The position numbers and the translations under genes were made by a program. 64,000 nucleotides of DNA. It comes from Desulfolithobacter dissulfuricans (lineage in GTDB: Bacteria > Desulfobacterota > Desulfobulbia > Desulfobulbales > Desulfobulbaceae). Positions within the stretch are counted from its first letter, which is position 1, and every line of letters begins with the position of its first letter. The stretch spans positions 1,276,217 through 1,340,216 of the forward strand of contig NZ_AP024233.1 of assembly GCF_025998535.1 (NCBI RefSeq). Reading direction: 5' to 3'. The notes below the pieces were generated by a model. It did not search any database. It was not told where the DNA came from and was given only the letters and a program-made list of their open reading frames with translations. Positions 1 through 8,506 of this stretch are shown one piece after another.

Positions 1-929
1 ACGATGTCGCCGCTCCTTGCCCGTATGGGGGCACAGGAATCGGCTATCACCCGGCGGGTCCCGTCCCGGGCAACCAGGACCGTGCCTTGGTCGAGTTCGG
101 TTATCCTGCCTGTTCGCAGGACCTCGGTCACCGGGTTGGGGCAGGGCTCGCCACTTTTTTCATCCTGGATATGAAAGATTTTTTCCAACTCCAGACCGCG
201 GGCCTCCTCCAGGGACCAGCCTGTGAGCTGTTCGGCGACGATGTTTTGCAGCATGACCCGTCCCTGGCGGTCCACGGTGATGACCCCGTCGCCGATGGAA
301 CGCAGGGTGACCAGCAGCTGTTCCTTTTCCCGGGCCAGGGCCAGTTCGGCTTTTTTGCGCTGGTCGATGTCGCGGATCACCGCGATCATGTTCATCCGGC
401 CGCCATAGCGGGCCAGTTTCAGATTGATGTCAGTCCAGAAGGTCTCGCCGTTTTTGCGCCTGGAAAGCCATTCGAAATTCTGCGGGCCGTGCTCCAGGGT
501 GCGGCCTACCCATTTTCTGGCCGTGGTTTCATCCCAGGGCGGTTCTCCCTGGCTGATATCCGAGGCCATGAGGGATTTGATTTCCGCCCGACTGTAGCCG
601 TACATGTCGAGCATGGCCTGGTTGACCTCCTTGAGATGGCCGGTCTGGTGGTCGTAGATGATGATGGCATCACCCGGGGCGTTGAAGATTTCCCGGTATT
701 TTTCTTCTTTTTCCTGCAAGACGGCGTTGGCCCGGTGCAGTTCTTCCACCTTGGTTTGCCACCGCTCTGTCATCGTTCCCAGGAGATAGCCGGCCACCGA
801 CCCCACGACCATGGGGATCAGGTAACGGTACAGGTCTCCCTCATGACCGGTTCCGGTCAGGTTGAGACGTCCGAACAGCGGAACGAGACAGCCACCGATA
901 AGTGCGTATTTTCGTTTCAGATCCCACAT
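1..929 (-). CDS. PAS-domain membrane sensor protein (3' part outside window)
   Basis: Reading the minus strand from an ATG at 929 gives about 309 residues with no stop before the window edge, so the C-terminus is missing. Residues 1-55 hold one or two hydrophobic segments. A short linker with EKEEKYREIFNAPGDA starts the first PAS domain (about 60-175, ending in a PAC-like MIAVIRDIDQRKKAE), and a second PAS starts at LRSIGDGVITVDRQG. The two-PAS arrangement closely resembles the hybrid kinase at 21509-24547, which continues into HisKA, HATPase and receiver domains. A histidine kinase is therefore the likely whole (inference), but no kinase domain is inside the window. The ribosome site before the ATG is weak. 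The plus-strand open frame over the same DNA is a shadow. Confidence 0.8.
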   Translation of the reverse strand, partial: MWDLKRKYALIGGCLVPLFGRLNLTGTGHEGDLYRYLIPMVVGSVAGYLLGTMTERWQTKVEELHRANAVLQEKEEKYREIFNAPGDAIIIYDHQTGHLKEVNQAMLDMYGYSRAEIKSLMASDISQGEPPWDETTARKWVGRTLEHGPQNFEWLSRRKNGETFWTDINLKLARYGGRMNMIAVIRDIDQRKKAELALAREKEQLLVTLRSIGDGVITVDRQGRVMLQNIVAEQLTGWSLEEARGLELEKIFHIQDEKSGEPCPNPVTEVLRTGRITELDQGTVLVARDGTRRVIADSCAPIRARSGDI

Positions 930-1053
930 GGTTTCGGGCCAGAATCCTGAGAGCAGAAGTGAACAGCATCTTGTTCTAAATTATCAGTGTTTCTGAACCA
1001 AAGATCAAGTAAGAGTTATGTGCCCGTGTGGAGGTGTCGGCCATGCTCTTGGC

Positions 1054-1259
1054 TTAACCCGCATATTTCACAAACAATCTGCTGCAAGGTCGGAAAACAC
1101 TATGCCTGCTGCGTCACAGCTTCAAAAAGGTCCTCGAAATATTTCAATATGTCTGCGGCCTTTTTGAAGCTGTTCCTCGAAGGTCTCATTTCGCTTGCTA
1201 TCTGCATTCATGGCGTTTTCCGACCTTTCGCGACAATCTTTGCGAAAGATGCGGGTTAA
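1054..1259. repeat. Large imperfect foldback (MITE-like) element
   Basis: This 206-bp intergenic stretch folds back on itself. The outer arms are TTAACCCGCATATTTC (1054-1069) and GAAAGATGCGGGTTAA (1243-1258). The middle arms are AAGGTCGGAAAAC (1086-1098) and GTTTTCCGACCTT (1215-1227). The inner arms are AGCTTCAAAAAGG (1118-1130) and CCTTTTTGAAGCT (1159-1171). No coding frame fits. It lies between the divergent PAS sensor and the peptidase gene. The family is not recognised. Confidence 0.7.
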
Positions 1260-1336
1260 AAGGACTCTTGCGCAACCAAAGTCTCTTCTTTAACATGGGG
1301 CGAAAAAATATTGAAACGACAGGCGAGGATGTGGAA

Positions 1337-3133
1337 ATGACAGTAGAAAATGGGAAGGGAAAACAGATAGATGATGTAGGTGCGGCCGAGGTGCTCTGGT
1401 CCCTGGAGGACCTCTACCTCGGGGTGGACGATCCGGCCCTGGAGGAGGACATGGAGCTTTGCCGCCGGGAGGCGAACGGTCTGGCTCGGAAGTATGGAGG
1501 CAAGGTTGCCGGGCTTGATGGTGGTGAGCTGCTGGAGCTCGTCACCCGGCTCGAACAGCTTGACGAGCGCCTTGGCCGGCTGGCCACCTACAGTTTCCTC
1601 CATTTCACCACCCGCACCGGCGATCCCCAGGCCTCGGCCCTGCTGCAGCGGGTGGAGGAGCTGGCGGCCGGGGTGGGGCGTCAGACCATTTTTTTTCGCC
1701 TGGAGTGGAACCGGCTCGACAGGGAGCAGGCCGAGACTCTGCTTGGCTCGGATTTGCTGGAGAAATATCGTCACTACCTGGCCTCGCTTCGAAGGTTCGC
1801 TCCGCACCAGCTGGACCAGGCCCGGGAGGAGCTCCTCCAGGAGCTGGCCCCGGTGGGCCGCAGTTCCTGGAACGTTCTCTTTGAAAAGCTGCTCGGCCAG
1901 ATGACCTTTGGCGAGCGCCGCCGTACCGAGGAAGAGGTCTTGAGCGACCTCTACCACCCGGATCGGACAACACGACGCCAGGCCGCGGCCGAGATGACCG
2001 AAGGGCTGCAGCGCCATCTCCACATCCTGACCCATATCTTCAACACCCTGGCGGCGGAAAAGATGATTCAGGATCGTCTGCGGAGTTATCCCTCCTGGAT
2101 CAGTTCCATGAACCTGGAAAACGAACTGCGTGATGAAACCGTGGACACGCTGGTTGAGGCAGTGACCGGCCGTTATGACATCGTCCACCGTTATTATGAG
2201 ATGAAACGGGAGATACTGGGGCTCAAGCGACTCTACGATTATGATCGTTACGCCCCGGTGCCAGGCCTGGAGGAAGGGGTGATCCCCTGGGAGCAGTGTT
2301 GCCGGATCGTTGTAGACTCCTTTGCCGCCTTTTCAACGGAAATGGCTGAAATAGCCGAGCGGTTTTTCCAGGAGAAATGGATTCATGCGCCGGTTCTGCC
2401 GGGCAAGCGGGGCGGCGCCTTTGCCCACCCCTGTGTCCCGGATGTCCATCCCTATGTCATGGTCAACTACCTGGGTACGCTGCGTGATGTCTCCACGGTA
2501 GCCCACGAGCTGGGCCACGGAGTCCACCAGTATCTGGCTGCACGTCAGGGCTATTATAACAGTGATACACCGCTGGTTCTGGCGGAGACCGCGTCGGTGT
2601 TTGCCGAGCTGCTGGTTTTTCGGGCCCAGCTCGAGCTGCTGGAAAGCCGGGAGGCGAGACGGGCTTTTATCTGCCAGAAGCTTGAATCCATCTTTGCCAC
2701 CGTGTTCCGCCAGGTGGCCATGAACCGGTTCGAGGATGCCATGCACAGAGGGCGTCGTGAGCAGGGGGAACTCTCGCCCGACCAGCTGTCCGCCTTCTGG
2801 CTCGCTACCCAGAAACCCATGTTCGGTGACAGTGTCCGGCTGCGCGAAGAGTATGGAATCTGGTGGTCCTATATTCCCCATTTTCTCGGCACGCCGGGTT
2901 ATGTCTACTCCTATGCCTTCGGTGAACTGCTGGTGCTGGCCCTGTACGGTCTGTACCAGGAACAGGGGGAAGGGTTTGTCGACAGGTATCTCGAGCTGCT
3001 GGCCGCTGGCGGCAGCCGCAGCCCCTACGAGCTGCTGCAGCCTTTCGGGATCGATCTCGATGATCCGGCTTTCTGGCACCGGGGGCTGGATATCATCGAG
3101 CAGATGCTGGATGAACTACCGCCCGTTCGTTAA
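1337..3133 (+). CDS. M3-family oligoendopeptidase (PepF-like)
   Basis: This 598-residue protein is a cytoplasmic zinc metallopeptidase of the M3B oligoendopeptidase F type, which trims short peptides. The zinc motif HELGH is at residues 390-394 (VAHELGHGVHQ), and the following ETASVFAE segment (about 416) supplies the third ligand. Family length is about 600 residues. I chose the ATG at 1337 because AGGCGAGGA lies about 8 bases upstream. The frame is open further up to a TTG at 1268, but that part has no support and touches the foldback repeat. Its stop overlaps the convergent DMT gene by 4 bp. Confidence 0.93.
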   Translation: MTVENGKGKQIDDVGAAEVLWSLEDLYLGVDDPALEEDMELCRREANGLARKYGGKVAGLDGGELLELVTRLEQLDERLGRLATYSFLHFTTRTGDPQASALLQRVEELAAGVGRQTIFFRLEWNRLDREQAETLLGSDLLEKYRHYLASLRRFAPHQLDQAREELLQELAPVGRSSWNVLFEKLLGQMTFGERRRTEEEVLSDLYHPDRTTRRQAAAEMTEGLQRHLHILTHIFNTLAAEKMIQDRLRSYPSWISSMNLENELRDETVDTLVEAVTGRYDIVHRYYEMKREILGLKRLYDYDRYAPVPGLEEGVIPWEQCCRIVVDSFAAFSTEMAEIAERFFQEKWIHAPVLPGKRGGAFAHPCVPDVHPYVMVNYLGTLRDVSTVAHELGHGVHQYLAARQGYYNSDTPLVLAETASVFAELLVFRAQLELLESREARRAFICQKLESIFATVFRQVAMNRFEDAMHRGRREQGELSPDQLSAFWLATQKPMFGDSVRLREEYGIWWSYIPHFLGTPGYVYSYAFGELLVLALYGLYQEQGEGFVDRYLELLAAGGSRSPYELLQPFGIDLDDPAFWHRGLDIIEQMLDELPPVR

Positions 3134-4128
3134 CCGGTCCTGTCCTGGCTCTCAGGTCCGGGAGGCCTGTCCTGGCGCTGGACCACCACCATGGCCGGGA
3201 TAATCAGCAGGATGCCGGCCAGGGTGCGCAGGGAGGGAAGGGGGTGGCCGGACAGGAGTTCCAGGCCGATCACCAGGGGTGGATAGAGATAGCTGTAGGC
3301 CATGACCCGGGTCGGGCCGATAAAGAGCACCGCATACTGTGAGAGAAAAAAGGTGATGATGGTGCAGAAGACGGCCAGGTAGACAATCCCGGCCCAGACC
3401 GACAGGCTGATTTGGCTCCACTCCACCTGAAACAGCCGGTTGCCTCCCAGTATCAGCAGCCATCCGCAACCGGTGACCAGGATCCAGAAGGTCATGAACG
3501 CCATGGACTCACCCCGGTGCAGGAGTTTGACCAGTGGAGTATACAGGGCCATGAGCAGACAGCCGATGAAAAACAGCAGGTCGCCCTGGTTCATTTTCAG
3601 GTTTACAAGCAGGGTGATGTCGCCCCGGAAGATGACCCAGATGGCGCCGGCCGTGGCCAGTGCCAGGGCCAGCAGTCGGTTGCGGCCCAGCCGTTCCCGC
3701 AGGAGCACCGCGCTGTACAGACCGGAAATGCCGGGAACCAGGGTAAAGAGGACCGAGGTGTTCAGGGCGGAGGTGGAACGCAGGGCCTGGAACATGAGCC
3801 AGAAAAAACCCACCAGGGCGCCGCTGATCATGGCGTAGCGGCCCAGATCGGCGGGTCGGGGCAGGGCCAGGCCGAATTTTCTCCGTATCCAGGGCGCGAA
3901 GAGCAGCGCGGCCAGAAAAAAGCGCAGCAGGGTCAGGACCGCCGGGTCCATACCGTTGGCAATGGCGTCGCCCACGGTAAAGGAGGTGGATACCAGGGTG
4001 GCGCACAGGATCATCAGCAGATGGATTGCCACAACGGTAGTCCCCGGCTTTGCCCGGGAGAAGAAAACACCGGTTTTCCGCCCGACGGCAGCGGTGTCCT
4101 CCGGCCAGGATCCGTCCTCTTTTTTCAC
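3130..4128 (-). CDS. EamA/DMT-family transporter
   Basis: A 332-residue very hydrophobic protein with about ten membrane helices in two EamA halves, as in drug/metabolite transporters. Features include TSFTVGDAIANG in the first helices, LVPGISGLYSAVLLRERLG closing the first repeat, and YLYPPLVIGLELLSG in the second. The substrate cannot be read from sequence. The start is a GTG at 4128 overlapping the TGA of the upstream phosphatase gene (GTGA overlap), which implies translational coupling in one operon with the two genes at 4125-5528. The N-terminal 30 residues are polar and poorly constrained, so a later start is possible. Confidence 0.88.
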   Translation of the reverse strand: MKKEDGSWPEDTAAVGRKTGVFFSRAKPGTTVVAIHLLMILCATLVSTSFTVGDAIANGMDPAVLTLLRFFLAALLFAPWIRRKFGLALPRPADLGRYAMISGALVGFFWLMFQALRSTSALNTSVLFTLVPGISGLYSAVLLRERLGRNRLLALALATAGAIWVIFRGDITLLVNLKMNQGDLLFFIGCLLMALYTPLVKLLHRGESMAFMTFWILVTGCGWLLILGGNRLFQVEWSQISLSVWAGIVYLAVFCTIITFFLSQYAVLFIGPTRVMAYSYLYPPLVIGLELLSGHPLPSLRTLAGILLIIPAMVVVQRQDRPPGPESQDRTG

Positions 4129-4946
4129 GTAAGCAAGTTGCCCAGCTGTTCGTGCAGCATGCCGTTGCTGGCCAGGATCCGGGGCAGAAAGGGCGAGTAG
4201 TCGTTGCCGGCGAAATCACTCACCTTGCCGCCTGCCTCGGTCACCAGCAGCCACCCGGCCGCCGTATCCCAGGGCTTGAGATCCATCTCCCAGAAGCCGT
4301 CCAGGCGGCCGCAGGCTACATAGGCCAGGTCCAGGGCCGCCGCGCCGGCGCGGCGGATGTCCCGGACCCTGGGCAGGACGGCCCGGAGCTGAGCCAGGAC
4401 CTGGTCCAGAGCGGCGTGGATGTCGTAGGGAAAACCGGTGGCCACCAGGGCCTCGAGGAGAAACCGGGTGTCGGTCACCGCGATGCGCTGACCGTTAAGC
4501 CAGGCTCCGGCACCCTCCAGGGCGCAGAAGAGTTCGTCTTGCATGGGGCAGTAGACCACCCCCACCCGGGGACGGCCACAGTCGAGCAGGGCGATGGAGG
4601 TCCCGAAAAAGGGGAAGCCATGGGCAAAGTTGGTGGTCCCGTCCAGGGGATCGACGATCCATTGCTGGCCCTGTTCTTCTTCCTCCGGCGTCTCGGCGGC
4701 CGATTCCTCGGCCAGGACAGCAATGCCGGGCGCATCTTCGTCCAGGGAGGCAAGAATGGCGGTTTCCGAGGCGATATCGGCCTCGGTCACCAGGTTGATG
4801 GCTCCTTTCATCTCGATGGTGTGGGGCTTGTCGTACAGCTCCCGAAGAATGGAACCGCCGGTCAGGGCTGCCCGGCATGCGGCCTGCAGCAGGCTGGTTT
4901 GCTCCGGGTCGTCTATCTGTTCAATGACTCTCTGGATACGATTCAT
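4125..4946 (-). CDS. Inositol monophosphatase family protein
   Basis: 273 residues. The family's metal-binding signatures are all present: Glu in AEESAAE (79-85), DPLDGTTNFAHG (99-110) and WDTAAG (226-231). These proteins are Mg2+-dependent, Li+-sensitive sugar or inositol phosphatases, some acting on fructose-1,6-bisphosphate, PAP or NADP. Which substrate applies here cannot be told. The gene follows the HD-domain gene by 15 bases and overlaps the DMT permease gene, so the three look co-transcribed on the minus strand. Confidence 0.92.
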   Translation of the reverse strand: MNRIQRVIEQIDDPEQTSLLQAACRAALTGGSILRELYDKPHTIEMKGAINLVTEADIASETAILASLDEDAPGIAVLAEESAAETPEEEEQGQQWIVDPLDGTTNFAHGFPFFGTSIALLDCGRPRVGVVYCPMQDELFCALEGAGAWLNGQRIAVTDTRFLLEALVATGFPYDIHAALDQVLAQLRAVLPRVRDIRRAGAAALDLAYVACGRLDGFWEMDLKPWDTAAGWLLVTEAGGKVSDFAGNDYSPFLPRILASNGMLHEQLGNLLT

Positions 4947-4961
4947 GATTTTTTCCCCTGG

Positions 4962-5528
4962 TTACAGGTCCAGGTCGTCGGCAATTTCCTGCATGGCGGC
5001 CAGGGCCAGATCACAAAAACGGGGCACCTCGAGTCCGAGCTGTTCGCACTCGCGGATGATTTCCCGGTTGGCTCCTCTGGCAAACGCTTTTTCCTTGAAG
5101 CGTTTACGGACGGATTTGGGCTTGACCGAGGCAAGTTTCTTGTCCGGATAGACAAGCGCCGTGGCAATGACCAGGCCGGTTATGGTTTCTCCTGCAGCCA
5201 GGGCGTGGTGGAACCTGGTTGACCGTTTGTCGTCATGGGCCTCTTCGTTATGCAGGCGGATGGCTTCGATGATCTCGGGGTCCACGCCCCGCTCACTCAG
5301 CACCCGGACTGTTTCGGTCGTATGGGTGGCCAGGTCAGGCTGGCTTTCCGCATCCAGGTCATGGAGCAGTCCGGCAAGTCCCCATTTCTCCTCATCTTCT
5401 CCCAGTTCCCGGGCCAGGGCCCGGAGTACGGCCTCGCTGGCCAGACAATGTTTGTATAGATTGGGATTTTGCAGGTACTCCTGCAGGAGACCCAGGGCCT
5501 CGTCACGGGTCATGCCGTATTTACTCAT
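4962..5528 (-). CDS. HD-domain (HDIG-type) phosphohydrolase-like protein
   Basis: 188 residues forming one HD domain. A likely first metal His is at residue 27 (LYKHCLASE), the HD pair is at 56-57 (GLLHDLDAE), and later His residues occur in LATHTTET and in LHNEEAHDD. The KRSTRFHHALAAGETITGLVIATALVYPDKKL segment is typical of small predicted HDIG hydrolases. Substrate unknown. It is the first gene of a three-gene minus-strand group with an inositol-phosphatase-like gene and a DMT permease. Start ATG at 5528. Confidence 0.88.
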   Translation of the reverse strand: MSKYGMTRDEALGLLQEYLQNPNLYKHCLASEAVLRALARELGEDEEKWGLAGLLHDLDAESQPDLATHTTETVRVLSERGVDPEIIEAIRLHNEEAHDDKRSTRFHHALAAGETITGLVIATALVYPDKKLASVKPKSVRKRFKEKAFARGANREIIRECEQLGLEVPRFCDLALAAMQEIADDLDL

Positions 5529-5676
5529 CTTTCTTTCCAGGAAAATTCCTTGGTTCAGGTCGCTTCCGGGCGGATTGGCGGTTCCAGGCAGATGGAGACC
5601 GCCGGGAAGCCGATCTGGGTTGCGTCTGCATAATAGAGAGCTTGTCTCCCGGTGTCAACCGGCAAGCCTCCTGTCG

Positions 5677-5718
5677 GAAACCGGGCCAGGCCATTTCTTG
5701 CTGGAATGGCCTGGTTTC
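5677..5718. other. Inverted repeat between divergent genes
   Basis: The arms share CCAGGCCATT (left) and AATGGCCTGG (right), extended by GAAACC and GGTTTC, around an 8-9 base loop. It lies in the 330-bp gap between the HD gene (minus) and the cytochrome gene (plus). A T-rich stretch follows 13 bases later on the plus strand. It may be a stem-loop terminator or a regulatory palindrome; nothing decides between them. Confidence 0.4.
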
Positions 5719-5811
5719 GGGTGCCGGATCATTTTTTCATCTTTGTGAGAATGCGCTGTCGCTTTTTACAGAAATGTTACACAATGTGGTACCTTGAGTG
5801 GATGGTGCAGG

Positions 5812-5839
5812 TTGGGCGAGTCGGTTGAATTTATATAAA
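5812..5839 (+). promoter_or_regulatory. Possible sigma-70 promoter for the cytochrome gene
   Basis: TTGGGC (5812-5817) is followed after 16 bases by TATAAA (5834-5839), about 200 bases upstream of the octaheme cytochrome start and just before a small open frame. The match is moderate. Confidence 0.3.
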
Positions 5840-5858
5840 GAATCGGACTGACAGGAGG

Positions 5859-6032
5859 ATGGCGTTGCCGGTGGGAATGGGCATTGCCTCAGGTACGGTT
5901 ATTGCTTTGCATGGTGGGAAATTTGAGAATGGGAAGGTTTCCCTTTCTTCAAGGGAATTTTTGCCCGAAATTGAAAAATCAAAGGTGGCACCGGTGAAAA
6001 TCGTGTCCCGGAGCACCGCAACCATGCAATGA
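5859..6032 (+). CDS. Small hypothetical ORF upstream of octaheme cytochrome
   Basis: An open frame of up to 57 codons ends in a TGA just before the ribosome site of the cytochrome gene. AGGAGG (5853-5858) is too close to the ATG at 5859, but is well spaced for an in-frame TTG at 5865, which would give a 55-residue peptide beginning PVGMGIASG. Third-codon positions are less G/C-rich than in neighbouring genes, so it may not be a gene. No domain recognised. If real it would be co-transcribed and coupled with the cytochrome. Confidence 0.3.
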   Translation: MALPVGMGIASGTVIALHGGKFENGKVSLSSREFLPEIEKSKVAPVKIVSRSTATMQ

Positions 6033-6043
6033 AGGAGGCTTGT

Positions 6044-7375
6044 GTGAAGAAGTTATACGCGTTGGGGGCCATGGCCCTGCTGGTAACCGGCCTGGCCGGG
6101 ACGGCCCTGGCCGGGGTGGACAGGGAAAGCTGTGTCAGCTGTCATGAGGAAGAGAACAGGGGCATGTACGAGCAGTGGAAGAACTCGGCCCATGGCAGGA
6201 ACGGGGTCAGCTGCTACGACTGTCACCAGGCTCAGGAAGGGGATGTGGATGCCTTTGAACACGAAGGGGCCCTGATAGCCACCCTGGTGACCCCCAGGGA
6301 TTGCTCGGCCTGTCATCCCCGGGAGGCCGAACAGACAATGAACTCCTACCACGCCCATGCCGGAGAGATCCTGGAATCCAAGGACGCCTTCCTGGCCCAC
6401 GTGGCCGGTGGCAAGCCGGCGGCCATCGTCGGCTGCGAATCCTGCCATGGCGGCAAGGTCAAGATCGATCCCGAGGCCAGCAACAAATTGTCCCCGGACA
6501 CCTGGCCCAACTCGGGAATCGGCCGGATCAATCCGGATGGCTCCAAGGGTTCATGTAATGCCTGTCACTCCAGGCATTCCTTTTCCGTGGCCCAGGCCCG
6601 GCAGCCCGAGACCTGCGGTAAGTGCCACCTGGGGCCGGACCATCCCCAAAAGGAGATCTACGAAGAGTCCAAGCATGGCATCGCCTACTACGCCAACGTG
6701 GGCAAGATGAATCTGGAGAGCGATTCCTGGGTGGTGGGCAAGGATTACTACGAGGCCCCCACCTGTGCCACCTGCCACATGTCCGCCACCGAGGGTCAGG
6801 CCATCACCCACGACGTGGGCGACCGGATATCCTGGACCCTGCGGCTACCCATTTCCAGCTACAAGGACAACTGGCAGAAAAAACGGGGTGCCATGAAGGA
6901 GGTGTGTACGAGCTGTCACCAGGGCAACTTTGTCGACGGTCACTACTACCAGTATGACGCGCTGGTCAAACTCTACAACGAGAAGTTCGCCATCCCGGCC
7001 ACTGAGATCTACAAATTGGTCAAGAAAAAGGGATTGCTGGAGCGCAAGGATCTGGCCTTTGGTAACGATATCGACTGGGAGTACTGGGAACTGTGGCACC
7101 ACGAGGGAAGGCGGGCCAGGATGGGTGCGGCCATGATGGGACCGGACTATACCTGGTGGCACGGTATCTATGACGTGGCCCACAACTTTTACTTCAAATT
7201 CATCCCTTCGGTGCAGAAGCTTGGTGATCCCGAGGTCAACAAACTGATCGATGATCTGCTGACCCGGGACGGGATGCACACCTGGCTGAACAAGTCCACC
7301 TCTGAGCTCAAGCAGGCCATCCGCTCCGGCGAACTGCAGAAGGTGTACGAGAAGTTGTTCAAGCAGGATTCCTGA
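6044..7375 (+). CDS. Octaheme c-type cytochrome, hydroxylamine oxidoreductase (HAO) family
   Basis: 443 residues with a signal peptide (about 1-23, ending ALA) and exactly eight CXXCH heme sites, the first at residues 30-34: CVSCH, CYDCH, CSACH, CESCH, CNACH, CGKCH, CATCH, CTSCH. The heme-rich front and helical tail (WWHGIYDVAHNFYFKF) match the HAO/Hcr group. Members in anaerobes are thought to reduce nitrite or hydroxylamine to ammonia or other products; direction cannot be read here. The GTG at 6044 is chosen because AAGGAGG sits 5-6 bases upstream. An upstream ATG at 6029 would include that ribosome site. The product is periplasmic and needs the ccm system encoded next door on the other strand. 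Confidence 0.9.
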   Translation: MKKLYALGAMALLVTGLAGTALAGVDRESCVSCHEEENRGMYEQWKNSAHGRNGVSCYDCHQAQEGDVDAFEHEGALIATLVTPRDCSACHPREAEQTMNSYHAHAGEILESKDAFLAHVAGGKPAAIVGCESCHGGKVKIDPEASNKLSPDTWPNSGIGRINPDGSKGSCNACHSRHSFSVAQARQPETCGKCHLGPDHPQKEIYEESKHGIAYYANVGKMNLESDSWVVGKDYYEAPTCATCHMSATEGQAITHDVGDRISWTLRLPISSYKDNWQKKRGAMKEVCTSCHQGNFVDGHYYQYDALVKLYNEKFAIPATEIYKLVKKKGLLERKDLAFGNDIDWEYWELWHHEGRRARMGAAMMGPDYTWWHGIYDVAHNFYFKFIPSVQKLGDPEVNKLIDDLLTRDGMHTWLNKSTSELKQAIRSGELQKVYEKLFKQDS

Positions 7376-7420
7376 TCAGCTCGGCTCGACCATACAGACC
7401 AGCTTTTCTAAAAAAGAATG

Positions 7421-7590
7421 TGATTACCATCAATCTTCAGCATTGAAACCGGTGTCGGCCTCGCTTGTTTCACGGGACGCCATAAACCCGTCCCTGGGGG
7501 CTTGACTGTGGCCATCCAGGCCACAGACACCCGTGCAACAAGCGAGGCCGACACCTTCATCCATCGAAGGCTGAATTTCAGTGGTAATCA
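7421..7590. repeat. Foldback element with terminal inverted repeats TGATTACCA
   Basis: A 170-bp element bounded by TGATTACCA (7421-7429) and TGGTAATCA (7582-7590). A long inner arm GGTGTCGGCCTCGCTTGTT (7451-7469) pairs with AACAAGCGAGGCCGACACC (7537-7555) almost perfectly. The tip carries two further small hairpins, GGGAC/GTCCC and CTGTGGCC/GGCCACAG. It has no coding frame and lies just downstream of the octaheme cytochrome gene. It looks like a non-autonomous foldback element; it could also act as a transcript end. Confidence 0.75.
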
Positions 7591-7657
7591 GAAAAAAGAA
7601 AGGCTCTGTCTCGCTCCGGCCCGGTCAGGGGTTGGAGGGGTCGTTTAAACCACCTTG

Positions 7658-7704
7658 AAAAAGAAAAAACAAAACAGGGCCATCCCGTCAGGAGGATGGC
7701 CCTG
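7658..7704 (-). terminator. Rho-independent terminator (minus strand)
   Basis: ACAGGGCCATCC (7674-7685) pairs with GGATGGCCCTGT (7693-7704). On the minus strand the hairpin is followed by a T-rich run (complement of 7658-7672). It would end the ccm/TPR operon transcript, about 230 bases past the TPR gene. Confidence 0.75.
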
Positions 7705-7745
7705 TTTGCATTCACTGAGCTGGAACAGGCTGTTTCAATCACGGT

Positions 7746-7923
7746 TACCTTGCAAAATTGTATTTTCGCCCAGCCGGACGACTTGATCGCTGTGTGATCT
7801 CTGCGTTAAGCTCAAAATTTTATCCTCGAAATATTACCTATATACCTGTGGTAAAATTTTTCGCATGCCTCGGAGTGTCTCCGCTTGCCTGATCTTGAAC
7901 GAAAATCCTAAGTTTTCAAGGTA
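7746..7923. repeat. Intergenic repeat element, copy A (TACCTTG termini)
   Basis: About 178 bp with imperfect terminal inverted repeats, TACCTTGCAAAATT at the left and its counterpart ending TTTTCAAGGTA at the right. The complement of the right 60 bp matches the left 60 bp of the element at 56033 at roughly 80 percent, including TTTTCGTT, AGATCAGG, AAGCG and ACTCCGAGG. No coding frame. It separates the TPR gene from its terminator. Confidence 0.7.
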
Positions 7924-7933
7924 CGCTCACCTG

Positions 7934-8506
7934 TTACGGAGCCTGGCCTTTCATGGCTGCTATTTTCTGCTGCACTCTCCGGTTCAATTCCGGCGAAGGG
8001 TTGGCAGCGAGAATCCGGTTGAAGACCGCCAGGGCCTGGTCCGGTCGGCCGGCGAATTCATGGATCAGGCCGATGTAGAACAGACTGTCCAGGTGGGTCG
8101 GATCGATTTTAAGGGCCCTTTGAAAGTTGCCAAGGGCCTTGTCGTATACTTTGGTGTTCAGGTAGAGAAGACCCAGGTCGTTGGCCACATGGGCGCTGGT
8201 CGGATCGATCTGCGCGGCCCGTTCAAAGATCTCGATGGCTTCCTGGTACCGGCGGCCGTCGAAATAGAGGTCACCAAGACCGATGAGGGCCTTGATGGAG
8301 TCGGGATTGTTGGCCAGGATGCTTTCATAGACCGCGATCTGTGATGCCAGGTCCTGCCCCTCGGCCACCGGGGCTCCGTTCCCGCTGCCGGGGCTGCCAG
8401 ATTGTCTGCCTGTGGTGTTGAGAACGGCGAACAGGACCATCACGCCAATCAGGATCCAGAAAAAGAACTGGACCACCTGCTCCTTGGTGGTTCGAATATC
8501 ATTCAT
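7934..8506 (-). CDS. Membrane-anchored TPR protein of the ccm operon
   Basis: 190 residues: one N-terminal membrane helix (about 13-28, FFFWILIGVMVLFAVL) followed by tetratricopeptide repeats covering residues 70-170 (KALIGLGDLYFDGRRYQEAIEIF, HVANDLGLLYLNTKVYDKALGNF and others). It is the last gene of the ccm operon and overlaps ccmD by 8 bases. The position and layout resemble the TPR part of CcmI/NrfG-type proteins, which present apocytochrome to the heme lyase; that role is inferred from context. Confidence 0.85.
   Translation of the reverse strand: MNDIRTTKEQVVQFFFWILIGVMVLFAVLNTTGRQSGSPGSGNGAPVAEGQDLASQIAVYESILANNPDSIKALIGLGDLYFDGRRYQEAIEIFERAAQIDPTSAHVANDLGLLYLNTKVYDKALGNFQRALKIDPTHLDSLFYIGLIHEFAGRPDQALAVFNRILAANPSPELNRRVQQKIAAMKGQAP

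Noticed and set aside
87-950. Long plus-strand open frame of 287 codons at the window start
   Set aside because: It is the shadow of the minus-strand PAS sensor, whose frame gives clear PAS signatures; the plus frame has none.
5831-6025. Minus-strand 64-codon frame upstream of the cytochrome
   Set aside because: It has no ribosome site or family and overlaps the promoter region and the better-supported small plus-strand frame.
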